Shown: positions 44,101 through 53,294 of the stretch, one piece after another
How positions within the stretch are numbered: position 1 is the stretch's first letter
How the letters are laid out: each line of letters begins with the position of its first letter
Source of the DNA: Glaciecola sp965660815
Lineage (GTDB): Bacteria > Pseudomonadota > Gammaproteobacteria > Enterobacterales > Alteromonadaceae
DNA: 59,187 bases
Assembly: GCA_965660815.1 (NCBI GenBank)
Contig: CBFIBG010000054.1
Span: 1-59,187 of the forward strand
Reading direction: 5' to 3'
Program-made: the position numbers and the translations under genes
The notes under the pieces: model-generated
Told to the model about the DNA's origin: nothing
Databases searched by the model: none
The model's input: the letters and a program-made list of their open reading frames with translations, nothing else

Positions 44101-46669
44101 CTCTTCCCGCAATGGTGTGCTCGCTACTATTGACTAGTTTATTAATATTGTTATCAGCAACTATTAGACCTTGGGAAAGTTGAATTCGTCCGTCTCCTAG
44201 TAGATTAACCACATTTGGTTTTGCTTCTATTTGTGCAAGGCCGCCGCCTCCGCTAGTGACTCTAATGGTTCCGTTATTAGTTAAATCTAACGTGTTACCA
44301 ATACCTACGAAAACTTTGCCACTGCGCAATTCCAACTCGGCTAACCCGCTTTTTGTCGTTTGTATCGTGACATTTCCGTTATTGAGCAAAAGACCGTCTT
44401 GACCTGCGGCCCACGCAGAGTAGTTATTTACGGTAGTTGAATTATTTACTGTAAGATTTTGGGCATTATCAATATTGACTAAGGTAGAATCATTTAGCCA
44501 TACATTGCCATCTATCGAGTATGTGGTGCCGCGATTATTGACGGTTGTATTGGTTAAACTAAGACGATCAATGTTATTGACAATCATTTGTCCGCCACTG
44601 TCTAAATTTAGGTTTATTCGATTTATTTCATTTATTTTGGATGTTTCTGAAGCGGTAGAAAACCTAAAATCATGTCCAGACATATTAATTGTTGCGTTAG
44701 AGTTTGTTGCCGATGTTAATGTGCCACCGTTATTAAGACTAATATACCCTGTACCAGTAAGGGTTGTAGTCGTTGAGCTTTGGATAAATAAGGTATCGTT
44801 AGTATAAACACCTACCGACCCATCTATACTTATTTTGTTACCGGTAATGGTAAGACTGTTACTAATGCTATTTTCATTAACATTATCGATGTTTCTGCCA
44901 CCTATATCTAACCGGCTTCCTGACTTTATGGTTAAGTTACCCACACTTTCACTTTGATTCCCAATGTCATCTATTTCTGCATGGCTAGTGTAAGCGCCTT
45001 GTCCGGTTCTGCCTAATTGTACATCTGTAGTAGAGCTTGGTGTTGAATTTATACCGGTCCAACTTGATGATGCATCCCAATCACCTAGTCCTGCTTTAAA
45101 TTGAGCTTGTGACACGCCGATATTGATAGTCTGGCCTCGCATTTCTGAAAAACCGCCTAGTCCAAAGGTAGAATCAAAAATTGAAGGGATAGCAAATCCA
45201 CCCAAATCAACTGGCAAGCTTGCAAGCGGTCCAAAAGCTGCATTGCCAATATCAATCCCTAATATTTCAGCACCAATAGAGCCTTTAAGTAAATCCACAG
45301 TAAAATTAAAATCAACGGCTAAACCTGTTTGATTAGTTACGCTGGCAGCAATCGAGTAATAAGGAGTAATGTCAAGTTTTGTATTATCGCTTGACCAAAA
45401 CACATCGATTTTGTCGGTTAGGTTGTTTGTTTCAATACGTTGTCCGCTTCCGAACTCATAGGCAACAGAAACATCATTGATAGCCAATGATAGATCTTGG
45501 GTCAAAGATAGGCTTGGAGTTAAGGTTAGGTCAATTAAATCTACAGACGCGCCAACTGAGCCAATACCAAAATCAACTGATGCTTCTGCTCCCAAGGGCG
45601 GAACAATACCGAGTAATGCGCCAGCAGTATCCACATCAAAAGCGACTGATAAAAACTCATCGGACGCACTTGTTGCTATAAGGTTAGATTGTTGGATGCC
45701 AGTTATATTTATATTACTTCCTGAGCGGCCTAAAGCATCTATTTCTGGTAGCTTGACGTCTACCTCAGCAAGATCTGACAAACCCACGCTTACTTTTGGT
45801 TTCGGTGTAACACTTATTTTTGATTTTTTCTGAGGAGGCGCGCTATCATCTGGCAAACCAGAATCATTCAGTCCTTCTTTCTTTTTTCTCTCTTCTTCTT
45901 GACTAATTGACCCTTCTAACAATTTTGCGGTGCCTGAGCCCGCCGCAATGAGCGGAGAGAAACCACCTAGCACTCTAATTTCACCATCCTGGATTGCTGC
46001 GCTTCTATCTTCAGCTGCAATGTTAACAGATAGCAGTTCACGGCCTAAACTACTGCCTGAATTATCAATATCAAATAACTCTGCAGTTTTAGTTGAGGAG
46101 CATCCACTATCAAATAAGACGTTATAGCAACCCTTGGCAGAAACAGACGCTTTTGCTTTAAAAATTAGATCAGCATACATTTGCACAGCTGGCGATACCG
46201 AGCGCATGAAGGCATCACTATCTAAGGTTGCATTGGTTACACCAAATTGGAAGGTGTTACCTTCAAACAATTGACTCCTATCAGGGGTATCGAGTGTAAA
46301 ATTAAACGGTAATGAAGTGTGAAGTGTACCGCTGTCTACTTTCCATCCCAGCTCTAATCCTACTTTGCCCGAGGTAGAGCCCGATACACTAACACCGTTA
46401 CCGCCCTTGGTTGGGTCACCTAAGCTAAGTATTTTGCCCGACTCATCCCATGTTGTGCCTAAAAATAAGGGGTCATCAATATTGCTAAATGCAAGTGATT
46501 CACCTGAATTCCACATACTTTGTGAAACACTATTAAACGTAATTTGCTGAGAAACGGTATCTGCACAAACAGGAGTCAGTATTGAAGATGTGATACAAGC
46601 TAATGCGATTTTAGATAATTTAAAATGAAAGGTATTGGCCGTTTTGGAGCTGTGATCGCGAGTGAGCAT
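41195..46669 (-). CDS. Giant PEP-CTERM surface protein with beta-helix-like repeats
   Basis: This 1824-residue protein has a signal peptide (KLSKIALACITSSILTPVCA then DT). A beta-rich N-terminal region follows (about 40-250), then a charged linker (QEEERKKKEG...PPQKKSKISV, about 255-295) and a second beta region to about 560. From there about 1200 residues are rich in Asn, Gly, Ser, Thr and Leu, with recurring strand-turn units such as NQGTINLENGFLIGN and NNGLITGSGALASGGTID, typical of right-handed beta-helix adhesin-like proteins. The C-terminus has a canonical sorting signal (SEPSSYILMLLGF, then GARKK). AGGAAAG is the ribosome-binding site. No autotransporter barrel is seen. It is probably an exosortase-processed surface or matrix protein; the ligand is unknown. 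Confidence 0.85.
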   Translation of the reverse strand: MLTRDHSSKTANTFHFKLSKIALACITSSILTPVCADTVSQQITFNSVSQSMWNSGESLAFSNIDDPLFLGTTWDESGKILSLGDPTKGGNGVSVSGSTSGKVGLELGWKVDSGTLHTSLPFNFTLDTPDRSQLFEGNTFQFGVTNATLDSDAFMRSVSPAVQMYADLIFKAKASVSAKGCYNVLFDSGCSSTKTAELFDIDNSGSSLGRELLSVNIAAEDRSAAIQDGEIRVLGGFSPLIAAGSGTAKLLEGSISQEEERKKKEGLNDSGLPDDSAPPQKKSKISVTPKPKVSVGLSDLAEVDVKLPEIDALGRSGSNINITGIQQSNLIATSASDEFLSVAFDVDTAGALLGIVPPLGAEASVDFGIGSVGASVDLIDLTLTPSLSLTQDLSLAINDVSVAYEFGSGQRIETNNLTDKIDVFWSSDNTKLDITPYYSIAASVTNQTGLAVDFNFTVDLLKGSIGAEILGIDIGNAAFGPLASLPVDLGGFAIPSIFDSTFGLGGFSEMRGQTINIGVSQAQFKAGLGDWDASSSWTGINSTPSSTTDVQLGRTGQGAYTSHAEIDDIGNQSESVGNLTIKSGSRLDIGGRNIDNVNENSISNSLTITGNKISIDGSVGVYTNDTLFIQSSTTTTLTGTGYISLNNGGTLTSATNSNATINMSGHDFRFSTASETSKINEINRINLNLDSGGQMIVNNIDRLSLTNTTVNNRGTTYSIDGNVWLNDSTLVNIDNAQNLTVNNSTTVNNYSAWAAGQDGLLLNNGNVTIQTTKSGLAELELRSGKVFVGIGNTLDLTNNGTIRVTSGGGGLAQIEAKPNVVNLLGDGRIQLSQGLIVADNNINKLVNSSEHTIAGRGSIEGFKNSSGGLVNDGVIIAQGFLDLTDNRLLNNGLLKADFNSRLHVDATNMVNVSVTTGGSFFNPNNVIDLGAGGEYFAEQGGIINFATGDDKMNKFVNRASLVLNGPNAQITVSDTASIFGGTNFQEIDELSTFENRGTLKLVNHIFAEDDFINFFDSNEFVNFGTVLISGNSRLKGVSNRQSGLIEGHGTIEGGGDLINGKLINRGTIRATGEGRTLRVELPDSISTTWQNTGRVEVMNGANLVFVDKGIESFFSNGDTFSGGGVWAAYADDLATRIQFDAGSAFGGGVKILDNVELILSGNNAQFFTLSSNGATALRSSLQTINNDAILSLKNGKVFNATQQVTNQGTINLENGFLIGNTVVNNGLITGSGALASGGTIDNNNIIRAANGFLDIRRNIDNQGGRIEAGSGASTSQGELGDILRLNNRTITQGEVLVKENALFQGVGSLNNVKLTNRGRTITSANFNTLSVNLANGSVNTGLLGSDNGGTLNLSGFNLNNAFGVLSTENASIVLNDVSVTNGAVEIKGDNATLRGHGVLQDVALKIVEGALIADVNGKRLSIDPSEASLLISANLSARNGGTLALKNGLFFGSGGTKIEALNGSTVELENTNVSNTEFSTSGSGSIITIASNSITNSSLTGNVQVTGSGDINFNGINRLSGSLTSNAGAVINLYDASLIGQNLVSSMVDGETVFTPTIEPGDLILQSSSRLQGSGSIVDINIIQNGLILANQSNALMIDDASDLFTNNGELIVSGTGGLILNDSLVVNNNRVSIAENSQLTFSNTYQQNSGETEVIGQVSGGSIILAGGLFYGKGSVFADMEVQESSIVSGLNGVGGLNFSEDLTLDGTLNVDLVSSSVFDVFNVDNILNISSSTTFVFNFADTFDFFDGLEIEFLNTGSIIDLSLFDYSNLIFEGLETTLERSFGLSQDRLSLIVSFKVSEPSSYILMLLGFASILGARKKVH

Positions 46670-47033
46670 AATCTTTCCTAATAAGATATATCGAACACTA
46701 ACATCGCGATATCATAGTGATGGATAAAGTGGGCTATTTTTACAGGCAAGTAGAACAAAAGTGTGTAGCAAAAAGTAAGTCAAGGTCTAAGTTGTTGTAT
46801 TTTAAAAGCTAATTATAACTAAAAACACATTTGTTAAATAAGTGTAAAAAATACTGACATTGTAATTGCAAAGGTTAAGAGAGACTCAAGTGAGTTTCCG
46901 AAGTATAAAAAATTATACGCATGAGATCTAACAGAGTGCACAACCATGCGCAAAATCTACATTTTGTGTTGCTCCTTCTATAGTTTCTAACCGAGGGTTC
47001 GTTGGTTCTGGGAAAAAGTGCTAAGCTTAAAGC
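46670..47033. other. Divergent promoter region of the giant gene
   Basis: About 360 AT-rich bases between divergent genes, presumably holding both promoters. A small palindromic ATATCGCGATG-like patch lies at about 46707-46716. I see no gene, RNA motif or convincing operator. Confidence 0.4.
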
Positions 47034-47795
47034 ATGCCTTTATCTTCAAAGCCTAAAATTTGTATTACCGGCCCTGATACTTCGGGTACTACAGCGTGGC
47101 TATTTACCGCGTTAAATGTCTATCTATCAGGTGGCAGGCCTTATCGAATAACACCAAAGCGATTCAACGGTACGCTAGATTACGATGCAATGATTATTGG
47201 AGGGGGATCTGACATTCATCCAGCTAATTTTCAACGCGAAGAAGTGACCAAGGTAAAACGCAGTTTTGCTTTAAAATTAAAAGAGTGGGTTTGCTATCCT
47301 ATGGAGTTTATCAGTCAATTCTCTAAGGGCGCCTATGACAAACCACGAGACGAGATGGAAATCCAATTTATAGATCATGCAATAAAGCAGAACATTCCTC
47401 TTTTAGCAATATGCAGAGGTTACCAACTCTTAAATGCGCGATTAAATGGCACCATGTATACTTCGACTGGGCCGCTTTTAAAACACGAAATGCGTATACG
47501 TAGTCCATTTCCGAGAAAAAAAGTGATATACACCAAAGACGATTCATTAATTGCCCACATTGCAGGGAAAGACCCTTTAAAGGTAAATTCTATTCATTCT
47601 CAGGCGGTTGCCAAACCAGGTAAAAACCTACAAGTTACTGCCCAAGAAAAAGCCGGTATTAACCAGGTGATTGAGAGCAAAACAAATGAGCAATTGCTGG
47701 GTGTGCAATGGCATCCAGAATACCTATTTTATATGAAAGCACATCGTAATATATTCAATTGGTTGGTATCCAAAGCTCGGTCCAGTCAGGCTTAG
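47034..47795 (+). CDS. Class-I glutamine amidotransferase-like (peptidase C26) hydrolase
   Basis: This 253-residue protein has the class-I glutamine amidotransferase fold of the gamma-glutamyl-GABA hydrolase (PuuD-like) group. DYDAMIIGGGSDIHPANF gives the oxyanion-side glycines. The nucleophile Cys127 lies in PLLAICRGYQLLNARLNGTM, and the His/Glu pair is in LLGVQWHPEYLFY. The typical SIHSQAV segment is present. The insertion between the glycine turn and the nucleophile is longer than in PuuD (KEWVCYPMEFISQFSKGAYD). The substrate may be a gamma-glutamyl compound, but this is only family-level inference. It is convergent with the thioesterase gene. Confidence 0.8.
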   Translation: MPLSSKPKICITGPDTSGTTAWLFTALNVYLSGGRPYRITPKRFNGTLDYDAMIIGGGSDIHPANFQREEVTKVKRSFALKLKEWVCYPMEFISQFSKGAYDKPRDEMEIQFIDHAIKQNIPLLAICRGYQLLNARLNGTMYTSTGPLLKHEMRIRSPFPRKKVIYTKDDSLIAHIAGKDPLKVNSIHSQAVAKPGKNLQVTAQEKAGINQVIESKTNEQLLGVQWHPEYLFYMKAHRNIFNWLVSKARSSQA

Positions 47796-47825
47796 AATTG
47801 CGTCTGCCGTTCGAGTGGATTGGCG

Positions 47826-47853
47826 AAAAAGTATATTATAAAAAGTATATTAT
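47826..47853. repeat. Perfect 14-bp tandem duplication
   Basis: AAAAAGTATATTAT occurs twice in direct succession (47826-47839 and 47840-47853), just after the hydrolase stop. It is probably a slippage product, and a possible site of length variation between strains. Confidence 0.8.
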
Positions 47854-47961
47854 GTTAGTAATAACCAGTGGGTATAGGAATAAAATAAGCTGTGCCAAGT
47901 CCGTGAGAAGCCGCTGACGTAATGTTGCTGTGGCTCCATTGCATATTCGCACCTAAGAAAG

Positions 47962-48360
47962 TTAATCTCCTTCAAACAAGTGCTCAATTAAGCAACTCTT
48001 AACTTCGTTAGTGATGTGACGTGATTTTTTCATTTTATAATCAAAATGCACTAACGTAGTCGTGCCCTTCGCTTTTAGTTCGTTGTCTTGCCAGCATTCT
48101 TGATATACTTTAAACGAACTTCTACCTATATGGCTGATCCAGGTTTTAATTTGTACAGGGCTGTGCAAAAATATTTGTTGTAAAAAGTCAACGTTATAAT
48201 TCGCCAAAATTAAGGGCCAATTATTGAGATTTAAATCTGGATTGAATAGCTTAAATATAGGCATTCTGGCGGCCTCAAACCACCCAACTAACACAGTATT
48301 ACCAACATGTTGAAGGCCATCGGTTTCATAAAATCTTACGGTAAACTCTTCTTGGTACAT
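47962..48360 (-). CDS. Hotdog-fold acyl-CoA thioesterase (YbgC/4HBT-like)
   Basis: This 132-residue single hotdog domain matches the 4-hydroxybenzoyl-CoA thioesterase group, with the catalytic Asp14 in FYETDGLQHVGNTVLVGWFE. VDFLQQIFLHSPVQIKTWIS follows, with the strand YQECWQDNELKAKGTTTLVHFD. Members hydrolyse acyl-CoA thioesters in the cytoplasm; chain-length preference cannot be told. It is not next to tol-pal genes, so it is not the usual ybgC locus. It precedes no same-strand gene closely; the DUF3012 gene lies 40 bases upstream. Confidence 0.82.
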   Translation of the reverse strand: MYQEEFTVRFYETDGLQHVGNTVLVGWFEAARMPIFKLFNPDLNLNNWPLILANYNVDFLQQIFLHSPVQIKTWISHIGRSSFKVYQECWQDNELKAKGTTTLVHFDYKMKKSRHITNEVKSCLIEHLFEGD

Positions 48361-48400
48361 ATTTCTCTCAGAAACAATTAAAGTCGATAAAAGCTTGCTA

Positions 48401-48598
48401 TTAATCGTCTATTACGCAGTGTCTTGCATAATCTGCAGCTTCACTAAGTGACCAATCTGTTTTTGGACGCTCTTCCATATATTCACACCACAATTCAGTG
48501 CCAGTTAACAATGCGCATCCATTTATAAAAAAAACTGCACATAAACATAAAGTACATGTGACGACTTTGGCTTTAAATTTTTTAGCATTGGTAATCAT
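48401..48598 (-). CDS. DUF3012 small lipoprotein
   Basis: This 65-residue protein has a lipoprotein signal peptide ending in the lipobox INGC at Cys28, followed by the DUF3012 core (LTGTELWCEYMEERPKTDWS, then EAADYARHCV) with two conserved Cys that may form a disulfide. It begins immediately after the uvrA stop (48599) on the same strand and is probably on the same transcript. Function unknown. Confidence 0.8.
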   Translation of the reverse strand: MITNAKKFKAKVVTCTLCLCAVFFINGCALLTGTELWCEYMEERPKTDWSLSEAADYARHCVIDD

Positions 48599-51442
48599 TT
48601 ATGTGCCCTTATTTCTCATATTTTTTAGCATTGGGGCTAAAAACCTGCCAGTATGAGACACTTTGATTTTAGCGACTTGTTCGGGAGTGCCTTTAGCTAT
48701 AATTTTTCCGCCACCAGAACCTCCTTCAGGCCCTAAGTCAACAATATAGTCAGCCGTTTTTATTACGTCTAGGTTGTGCTCAATTACTACGACTGTATTA
48801 CCATGATCTCGAAGTCTGTGCAATACATGTAACAATTGTTTAATATCGTGGAAATGCAGACCAGTAGTGGGCTCGTCTAAAATGTAAAGGGTTTGTCCAG
48901 TATCGCGTTTAGAGAGTTCTTTGGCAAGTTTGACCCTTTGTGCTTCACCGCCAGATAATGTGGTGGCCGCTTGTCCTAATCGAATATAAGACAATCCGAC
49001 GTCCATCAGGGTTTGAAGTTTTCTTGCGATTGCAGGTACGGCATCAAAAAACTCACGTGCATCTTCCACTGTCATTTCAAGTACTTCATGAATGTTTTTG
49101 TTTTTAAATTTAATCTCTAGTGTTTCGCGATTATAGCGTTTACCTGCACACACATCACAAGGCACATATACATCGGGCAAAAAGTGCATTTCTACTTTAA
49201 TTACACCATCACCTTGGCATGCCTCACAACGACCACCTTTGACATTAAAACTAAACCTACCGGGCTTATAGCCTCGGGAACGTGCTTCTTGTGTACCTGA
49301 AAACATTTCTCTTATTGGTGTAAAAATCCCTGTATAAGTCGCAGGATTTGAACGCGGCGTCCGTCCAATTGGGCTTTGGTCGATATCCACAACTTTGTCT
49401 AAGTGCTGCAATCCTGAAATTGATTTATGGGGAGCAGGTTCGTTGGTAGTGGCGCGATTGAGTTCACGCTGAGCTAAACGGTAGAATGTGTCGTTAATCA
49501 GAGTCGATTTTCCAGAACCAGATACTCCTGTAATGCAGGTCATCAAACCTGTTGGTATTTCAAGATCGACATTTTGTAAATTGTTACCGCTGGCACCGTT
49601 CAGTGTTAACCAAGGTTTGTCTTTGTGCGAAACGCGTTTTGTTGGGATCTCAATGCACTCTTTTCCCGACAAATACTGACCCGTGAGTGAGTCTTCAGAC
49701 TGTTTAATATCGTCTATGTTTCCTTGAGCAATTATCTGACCGCCGTGTACGCCCGCACCAGGTCCTATATCAACAATATAATCGGCTTCTTTTATGGCGT
49801 CTTCGTCGTGTTCAACGACGATGACAGTATTCCCTAAATCTCTAAGATGGCGCAGAGTTTTAAGTAAACGTTCATTGTCTCTTTGATGCAGACCAATAGA
49901 AGGTTCATCAAGTACATACATAACGCCCACTAGTCCAGCCCCGATTTGACTGGCCAGACGAATTCGTTGGGCTTCACCGCCAGACAAGGTATCTGCACTT
50001 CTTTCCAAGGACAGATAATTAAGGCCTACGTTGACTAAAAACTGAAGTCGATCCATGATTTCTTTTAAAATCTTATCGGCAATGGTGGCTTTTTGTCCGC
50101 TTAGAGCGAGATTTTGGAAAAAGTCGAAGGCACCTTCGATCGACATCCTAGCGATTTTAGGCAAGTTGGTGTCTTCAATAAATACGTTTCTAGCTTCGAG
50201 TCTTAGTCTGGAACCTGAGCAGGTTGAGCAAGGTTGCTGACTTAAAAACTTCCCAAGCTCCTCTCGCACCGTGTTTGATTCTGTTTCTTTGTAGCGTCGT
50301 TCCATATTGGGAATAACGCCCTCAAAAGGGTGTTCACGCTGCATAATATCGCCGCGTTCATTGATATATTTAAACTTAATTCGTTTGCCTTTGGACCCGT
50401 GTAGTACGACCTTCTTTGCTTGATCATCGAGCTCATTAAATGGCGTGTTGACATCAAACCCGTAGTGTTCAGCCACTGACATCAGCATTTGAAAATAGTA
50501 GTAACTGCGTTTATCCCAGCCTCTTATCGCGCCGCCAGACAGACTTAGCTCATCATTAGTAACGACTCGATGCTCGTCAAAAAACTGTCTTGTACCTAAG
50601 CCATCACAGCTTTGACATGCACCTGCTGGATTATTAAAAGAAAAAATCCTAGGCTCTAATTCTGTAATACTATAGCCACAGTGAGGGCAGGCGAAATTAG
50701 CTGAAAAAATAATTTCATCTTGCTCTTCGTCCATGTAAACCACTTTTGCCGTGCCAGAAGAGAGATTCAGAGCAGTTTCAAACGATTCGGCTAAGCGCAA
50801 TTGCAAATCGTCTCTGACTTTAAATCTGTCTATTACGACTTCAATGGTGTGTTTCTTTCTTAAATCTAGTTCCGGCGGGTCGGATAAGTCGCATACTTCC
50901 CCATCAATACGTGCTCGGATGTAACCTTGCGCCGCGAGCCCCTCAAGTGTTTTAATATGTTCGCCTTTGCGTTCTTGAATCACAGGAGCGACTAGCATTA
51001 ACTTGCTTCCTTCGGGCAAAGCCAAAACTTTATCCACCATTTGACTGATGGTTTGAGCATTCAATGGCACTTTGTGATCTGGGCAGCTTGGGGTACCAAC
51101 ACGGGCGAATAATAGTCTTAAATAATCATAAATTTCGGTTATTGTGCCTACCGTAGATCGAGGATTATGGGAGGTTGATTTTTGTTCGATAGAAATGGCA
51201 GGTGATAGCCCTTCGATATGATCAACGTCAGGTTTTTCCATCATGGATAAAAATTGTCGCGCATACGCAGATAAACTCTCAACGTAACGCCTTTGTCCTT
51301 CTGCATACAGAGTGTCGAATGCGAGCGAAGATTTTCCAGAGCCAGATAGCCCCGTGATCACGACCAGTTTGTCCCTAGGAAGGGTAATACTGATATTCTT
51401 AAGATTGTGCGTGCGAGCGCCGCGGACTTCGATATTATCCAT
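48599..51442 (-). CDS. uvrA: Excinuclease ABC subunit A
   Basis: This 947-residue damage-recognition ATPase of nucleotide excision repair is close to E. coli UvrA (940). It has two ABC modules: Walker A sites LVVITGLSGSGKSSLAFDTL and TCITGVSGSGKSTLINDTFY, and two signature motifs (TLSGGEAQRIRLASQIGAGL and TLSGGEAQRVKLAKEL). Zinc modules with CxxC pairs are ACPHCGYSI/CQSCDGLG and RCEACQGDGVIKVEMHFLPD with CDVCAGKRYN. The insertion domain that binds UvrB is present. I found no LexA box with a proper CTG-N10-CAG core in its 416-base upstream region. It is divergent from the MFS gene, with ssb beyond, as is common in gammaproteobacteria. Confidence 0.97.
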   Translation of the reverse strand: MDNIEVRGARTHNLKNISITLPRDKLVVITGLSGSGKSSLAFDTLYAEGQRRYVESLSAYARQFLSMMEKPDVDHIEGLSPAISIEQKSTSHNPRSTVGTITEIYDYLRLLFARVGTPSCPDHKVPLNAQTISQMVDKVLALPEGSKLMLVAPVIQERKGEHIKTLEGLAAQGYIRARIDGEVCDLSDPPELDLRKKHTIEVVIDRFKVRDDLQLRLAESFETALNLSSGTAKVVYMDEEQDEIIFSANFACPHCGYSITELEPRIFSFNNPAGACQSCDGLGTRQFFDEHRVVTNDELSLSGGAIRGWDKRSYYYFQMLMSVAEHYGFDVNTPFNELDDQAKKVVLHGSKGKRIKFKYINERGDIMQREHPFEGVIPNMERRYKETESNTVREELGKFLSQQPCSTCSGSRLRLEARNVFIEDTNLPKIARMSIEGAFDFFQNLALSGQKATIADKILKEIMDRLQFLVNVGLNYLSLERSADTLSGGEAQRIRLASQIGAGLVGVMYVLDEPSIGLHQRDNERLLKTLRHLRDLGNTVIVVEHDEDAIKEADYIVDIGPGAGVHGGQIIAQGNIDDIKQSEDSLTGQYLSGKECIEIPTKRVSHKDKPWLTLNGASGNNLQNVDLEIPTGLMTCITGVSGSGKSTLINDTFYRLAQRELNRATTNEPAPHKSISGLQHLDKVVDIDQSPIGRTPRSNPATYTGIFTPIREMFSGTQEARSRGYKPGRFSFNVKGGRCEACQGDGVIKVEMHFLPDVYVPCDVCAGKRYNRETLEIKFKNKNIHEVLEMTVEDAREFFDAVPAIARKLQTLMDVGLSYIRLGQAATTLSGGEAQRVKLAKELSKRDTGQTLYILDEPTTGLHFHDIKQLLHVLHRLRDHGNTVVVIEHNLDVIKTADYIVDLGPEGGSGGGKIIAKGTPEQVAKIKVSHTGRFLAPMLKNMRNKGT

Positions 51443-51858
51443 AGAAGTTTTATAAGTACCTTTTTAAACGTAATGGACTAGTATGCCACAAAAGTCTCAT
51501 TGATTGCGTATTTGAACGAAGAACTCTTCTAATCAAGGGTGATTACAGTTAACGTCTCATCGCTCAACGTTATTTAAATATCTGGTTTGGTACCCGTATT
51601 TACGCTTTATTTATACTCGAGATCATACTTATCAACGGCCTTTTGAAATTTCTCAAACCAATCTTAACGAGATTTACTTCATTAGAAATGGAAGAAACAC
51701 CGTCATCGAAAACGCAAAAGTATAGAAGGCTGTTAAATTGTTATAGAAACGTCTAAAATGCCCCCACAATTTTCGGTGCACGATACCATCTATATTTTTT
51801 AGTGGGAATGCGTTGAATGATCATCTAGTTACATTTTCGGAGTCCACTTTTTATCGCT
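51443..51858. other. Divergent promoter region between uvrA and the MFS gene
   Basis: About 415 bases. A weak plus-strand frame of roughly 55 codons ends at about 51755 (its last part reads MEETPSSKTQKYRRLLNCYR) but has no good start or ribosome-binding site, so I do not call it. No LexA box was found by eye, although uvrA is SOS-controlled in many relatives. Confidence 0.4.
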
Positions 51859-53247
51859 ATGCAACCTAACTCTTTGTCCAAACAGGAATGGCGCTCTGGC
51901 ATTAGCCTAGCCTCGATATACGTATTGAGGATGCTTGGCTTGTTTATGGTCATTCCTGTCATTGCGGTGGCTGCCGTAACTTATCCAGATTATACTCCTT
52001 TGTGGGTGGGACTTGCCATAGGCGGATACGGTCTGACTCAAGCGATATTGCAAATTCCAATGGGCTTACTTTCTGATCGATGGGGTCGAAAGCCAGTGAT
52101 TTACTTGGGCTTAGGTTTATTTGCCATTGGCTCATTAATTGCTGGACTTGCCGATAGTATGTGGTTACTAACATTAGGGCGAATATTGCAGGGAAGTGGG
52201 GCTATAGCTGGCGCAATAATGGCATTGGCATCTGATGTCACCAGAGAGTCTCAACGCACTAAAGTAATGGCACTTATTGGTGTTTCGATTGGATTTTCAT
52301 TTTATATTGCGTTGTTAGCTGGACCTATCATAGCGGCTAATTTAGGCATGCAAGGTATATTTTTAATTACGGCTGGACTGACTATATTGTGTTTTCCTTT
52401 AGTCAAGTTTGGTATCGCAGACGCAAAAATAACTCAGCCGGCTGGAGATTCTCTGCCAAAAGCACATATGCTGCCAATTTTACTTCGACACAAGCACCTG
52501 TGGAGGCTGAATTTCTCTGTACTGGTTATACACTTGCTCATCACCTGTTTTTTCGTTCAAATTCCTATTTTATTAATTCAAGCCAGCATCCCGTTAAATG
52601 AGCATTGGATGATATATGCGGTAGTCTTGCTTCTTTCCATTGTGGGGTTATTCGGGCTAATGAAAGCTTCGACAAAGCTTGAGGTAGGCATAAGTTTCAG
52701 ATTGGCATTACTGACAATAGCGGGTGGGTTTTTAGTACTAATAAGTGCTGAATCTACGTGGACAAACATTGCAATCGCTGGAATTCTTTTCTTCTCTGGT
52801 TTTAACTTTATGGAAGCTAAGATGCCAGCAATGGTGTCGTCAATTTCTCCTGCGGGTAGCAAAGGCAGTGCAATGGGGATTTACGCTAGTCATCAGTTTT
52901 TTGGAGCGTTTCTTGGCGGACTACTATCTGGCCTATTGAACAGCTATTTTTCATCAGAATATATCTTTATTATGTGCTTGTTGTTCATCTTTTTGTTAAG
53001 CTTGATCACAAAGGGGTTAGCAGGCAGTGAACGAATAAAACGAATTGTTATAAAGCCTGAAGACGTTTCCCTAACGGACGCAGAAATGGCCGAAGAGCAA
53101 CTGCAGAAATGGTCCCTTCTTCTCACAAAACTTGAGGGTGTCAGGGAGGCTACTGCAGATACTGACGACCGAGCTATTTACTTAAAAGTAAATGATAAGG
53201 TGTTTGAAATGGCCGAAGCACAACGAATATTAAATGAAAATAGTTAG
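51859..53247 (+). CDS. MFS transporter, YajR-type, with C-terminal ferredoxin-like domain
   Basis: This 462-residue major-facilitator transporter has 12 helices. The helix 2-3 loop motif A is GLLSDRWGRKPVIYLGLG, and the helix 4 region is GRILQGSGAIAGAIMALASD with the conserved Asp and Arg. After helix 12 there is a cytoplasmic domain of about 65 residues (VSLTDAEMAEEQLQKWSLLL, then VREATADTDDRAIYLKVN), which is the YAM-like ferredoxin fold known from E. coli YajR. The substrate is unknown. It sits between uvrA and ssb, a common arrangement, and is 47 bases upstream of ssb. Confidence 0.9.
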   Translation: MQPNSLSKQEWRSGISLASIYVLRMLGLFMVIPVIAVAAVTYPDYTPLWVGLAIGGYGLTQAILQIPMGLLSDRWGRKPVIYLGLGLFAIGSLIAGLADSMWLLTLGRILQGSGAIAGAIMALASDVTRESQRTKVMALIGVSIGFSFYIALLAGPIIAANLGMQGIFLITAGLTILCFPLVKFGIADAKITQPAGDSLPKAHMLPILLRHKHLWRLNFSVLVIHLLITCFFVQIPILLIQASIPLNEHWMIYAVVLLLSIVGLFGLMKASTKLEVGISFRLALLTIAGGFLVLISAESTWTNIAIAGILFFSGFNFMEAKMPAMVSSISPAGSKGSAMGIYASHQFFGAFLGGLLSGLLNSYFSSEYIFIMCLLFIFLLSLITKGLAGSERIKRIVIKPEDVSLTDAEMAEEQLQKWSLLLTKLEGVREATADTDDRAIYLKVNDKVFEMAEAQRILNENS

Positions 53248-53294
53248 TGTCTATTCGCTAGACTATACTCAAAATTAAGATTTAAGGAATTGAC

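Noticed and set aside
51600..51755. Weak plus-strand frame upstream of the MFS gene
   Set aside because: No convincing start, ribosome-binding site or protein-like composition; it falls in a divergent promoter region.
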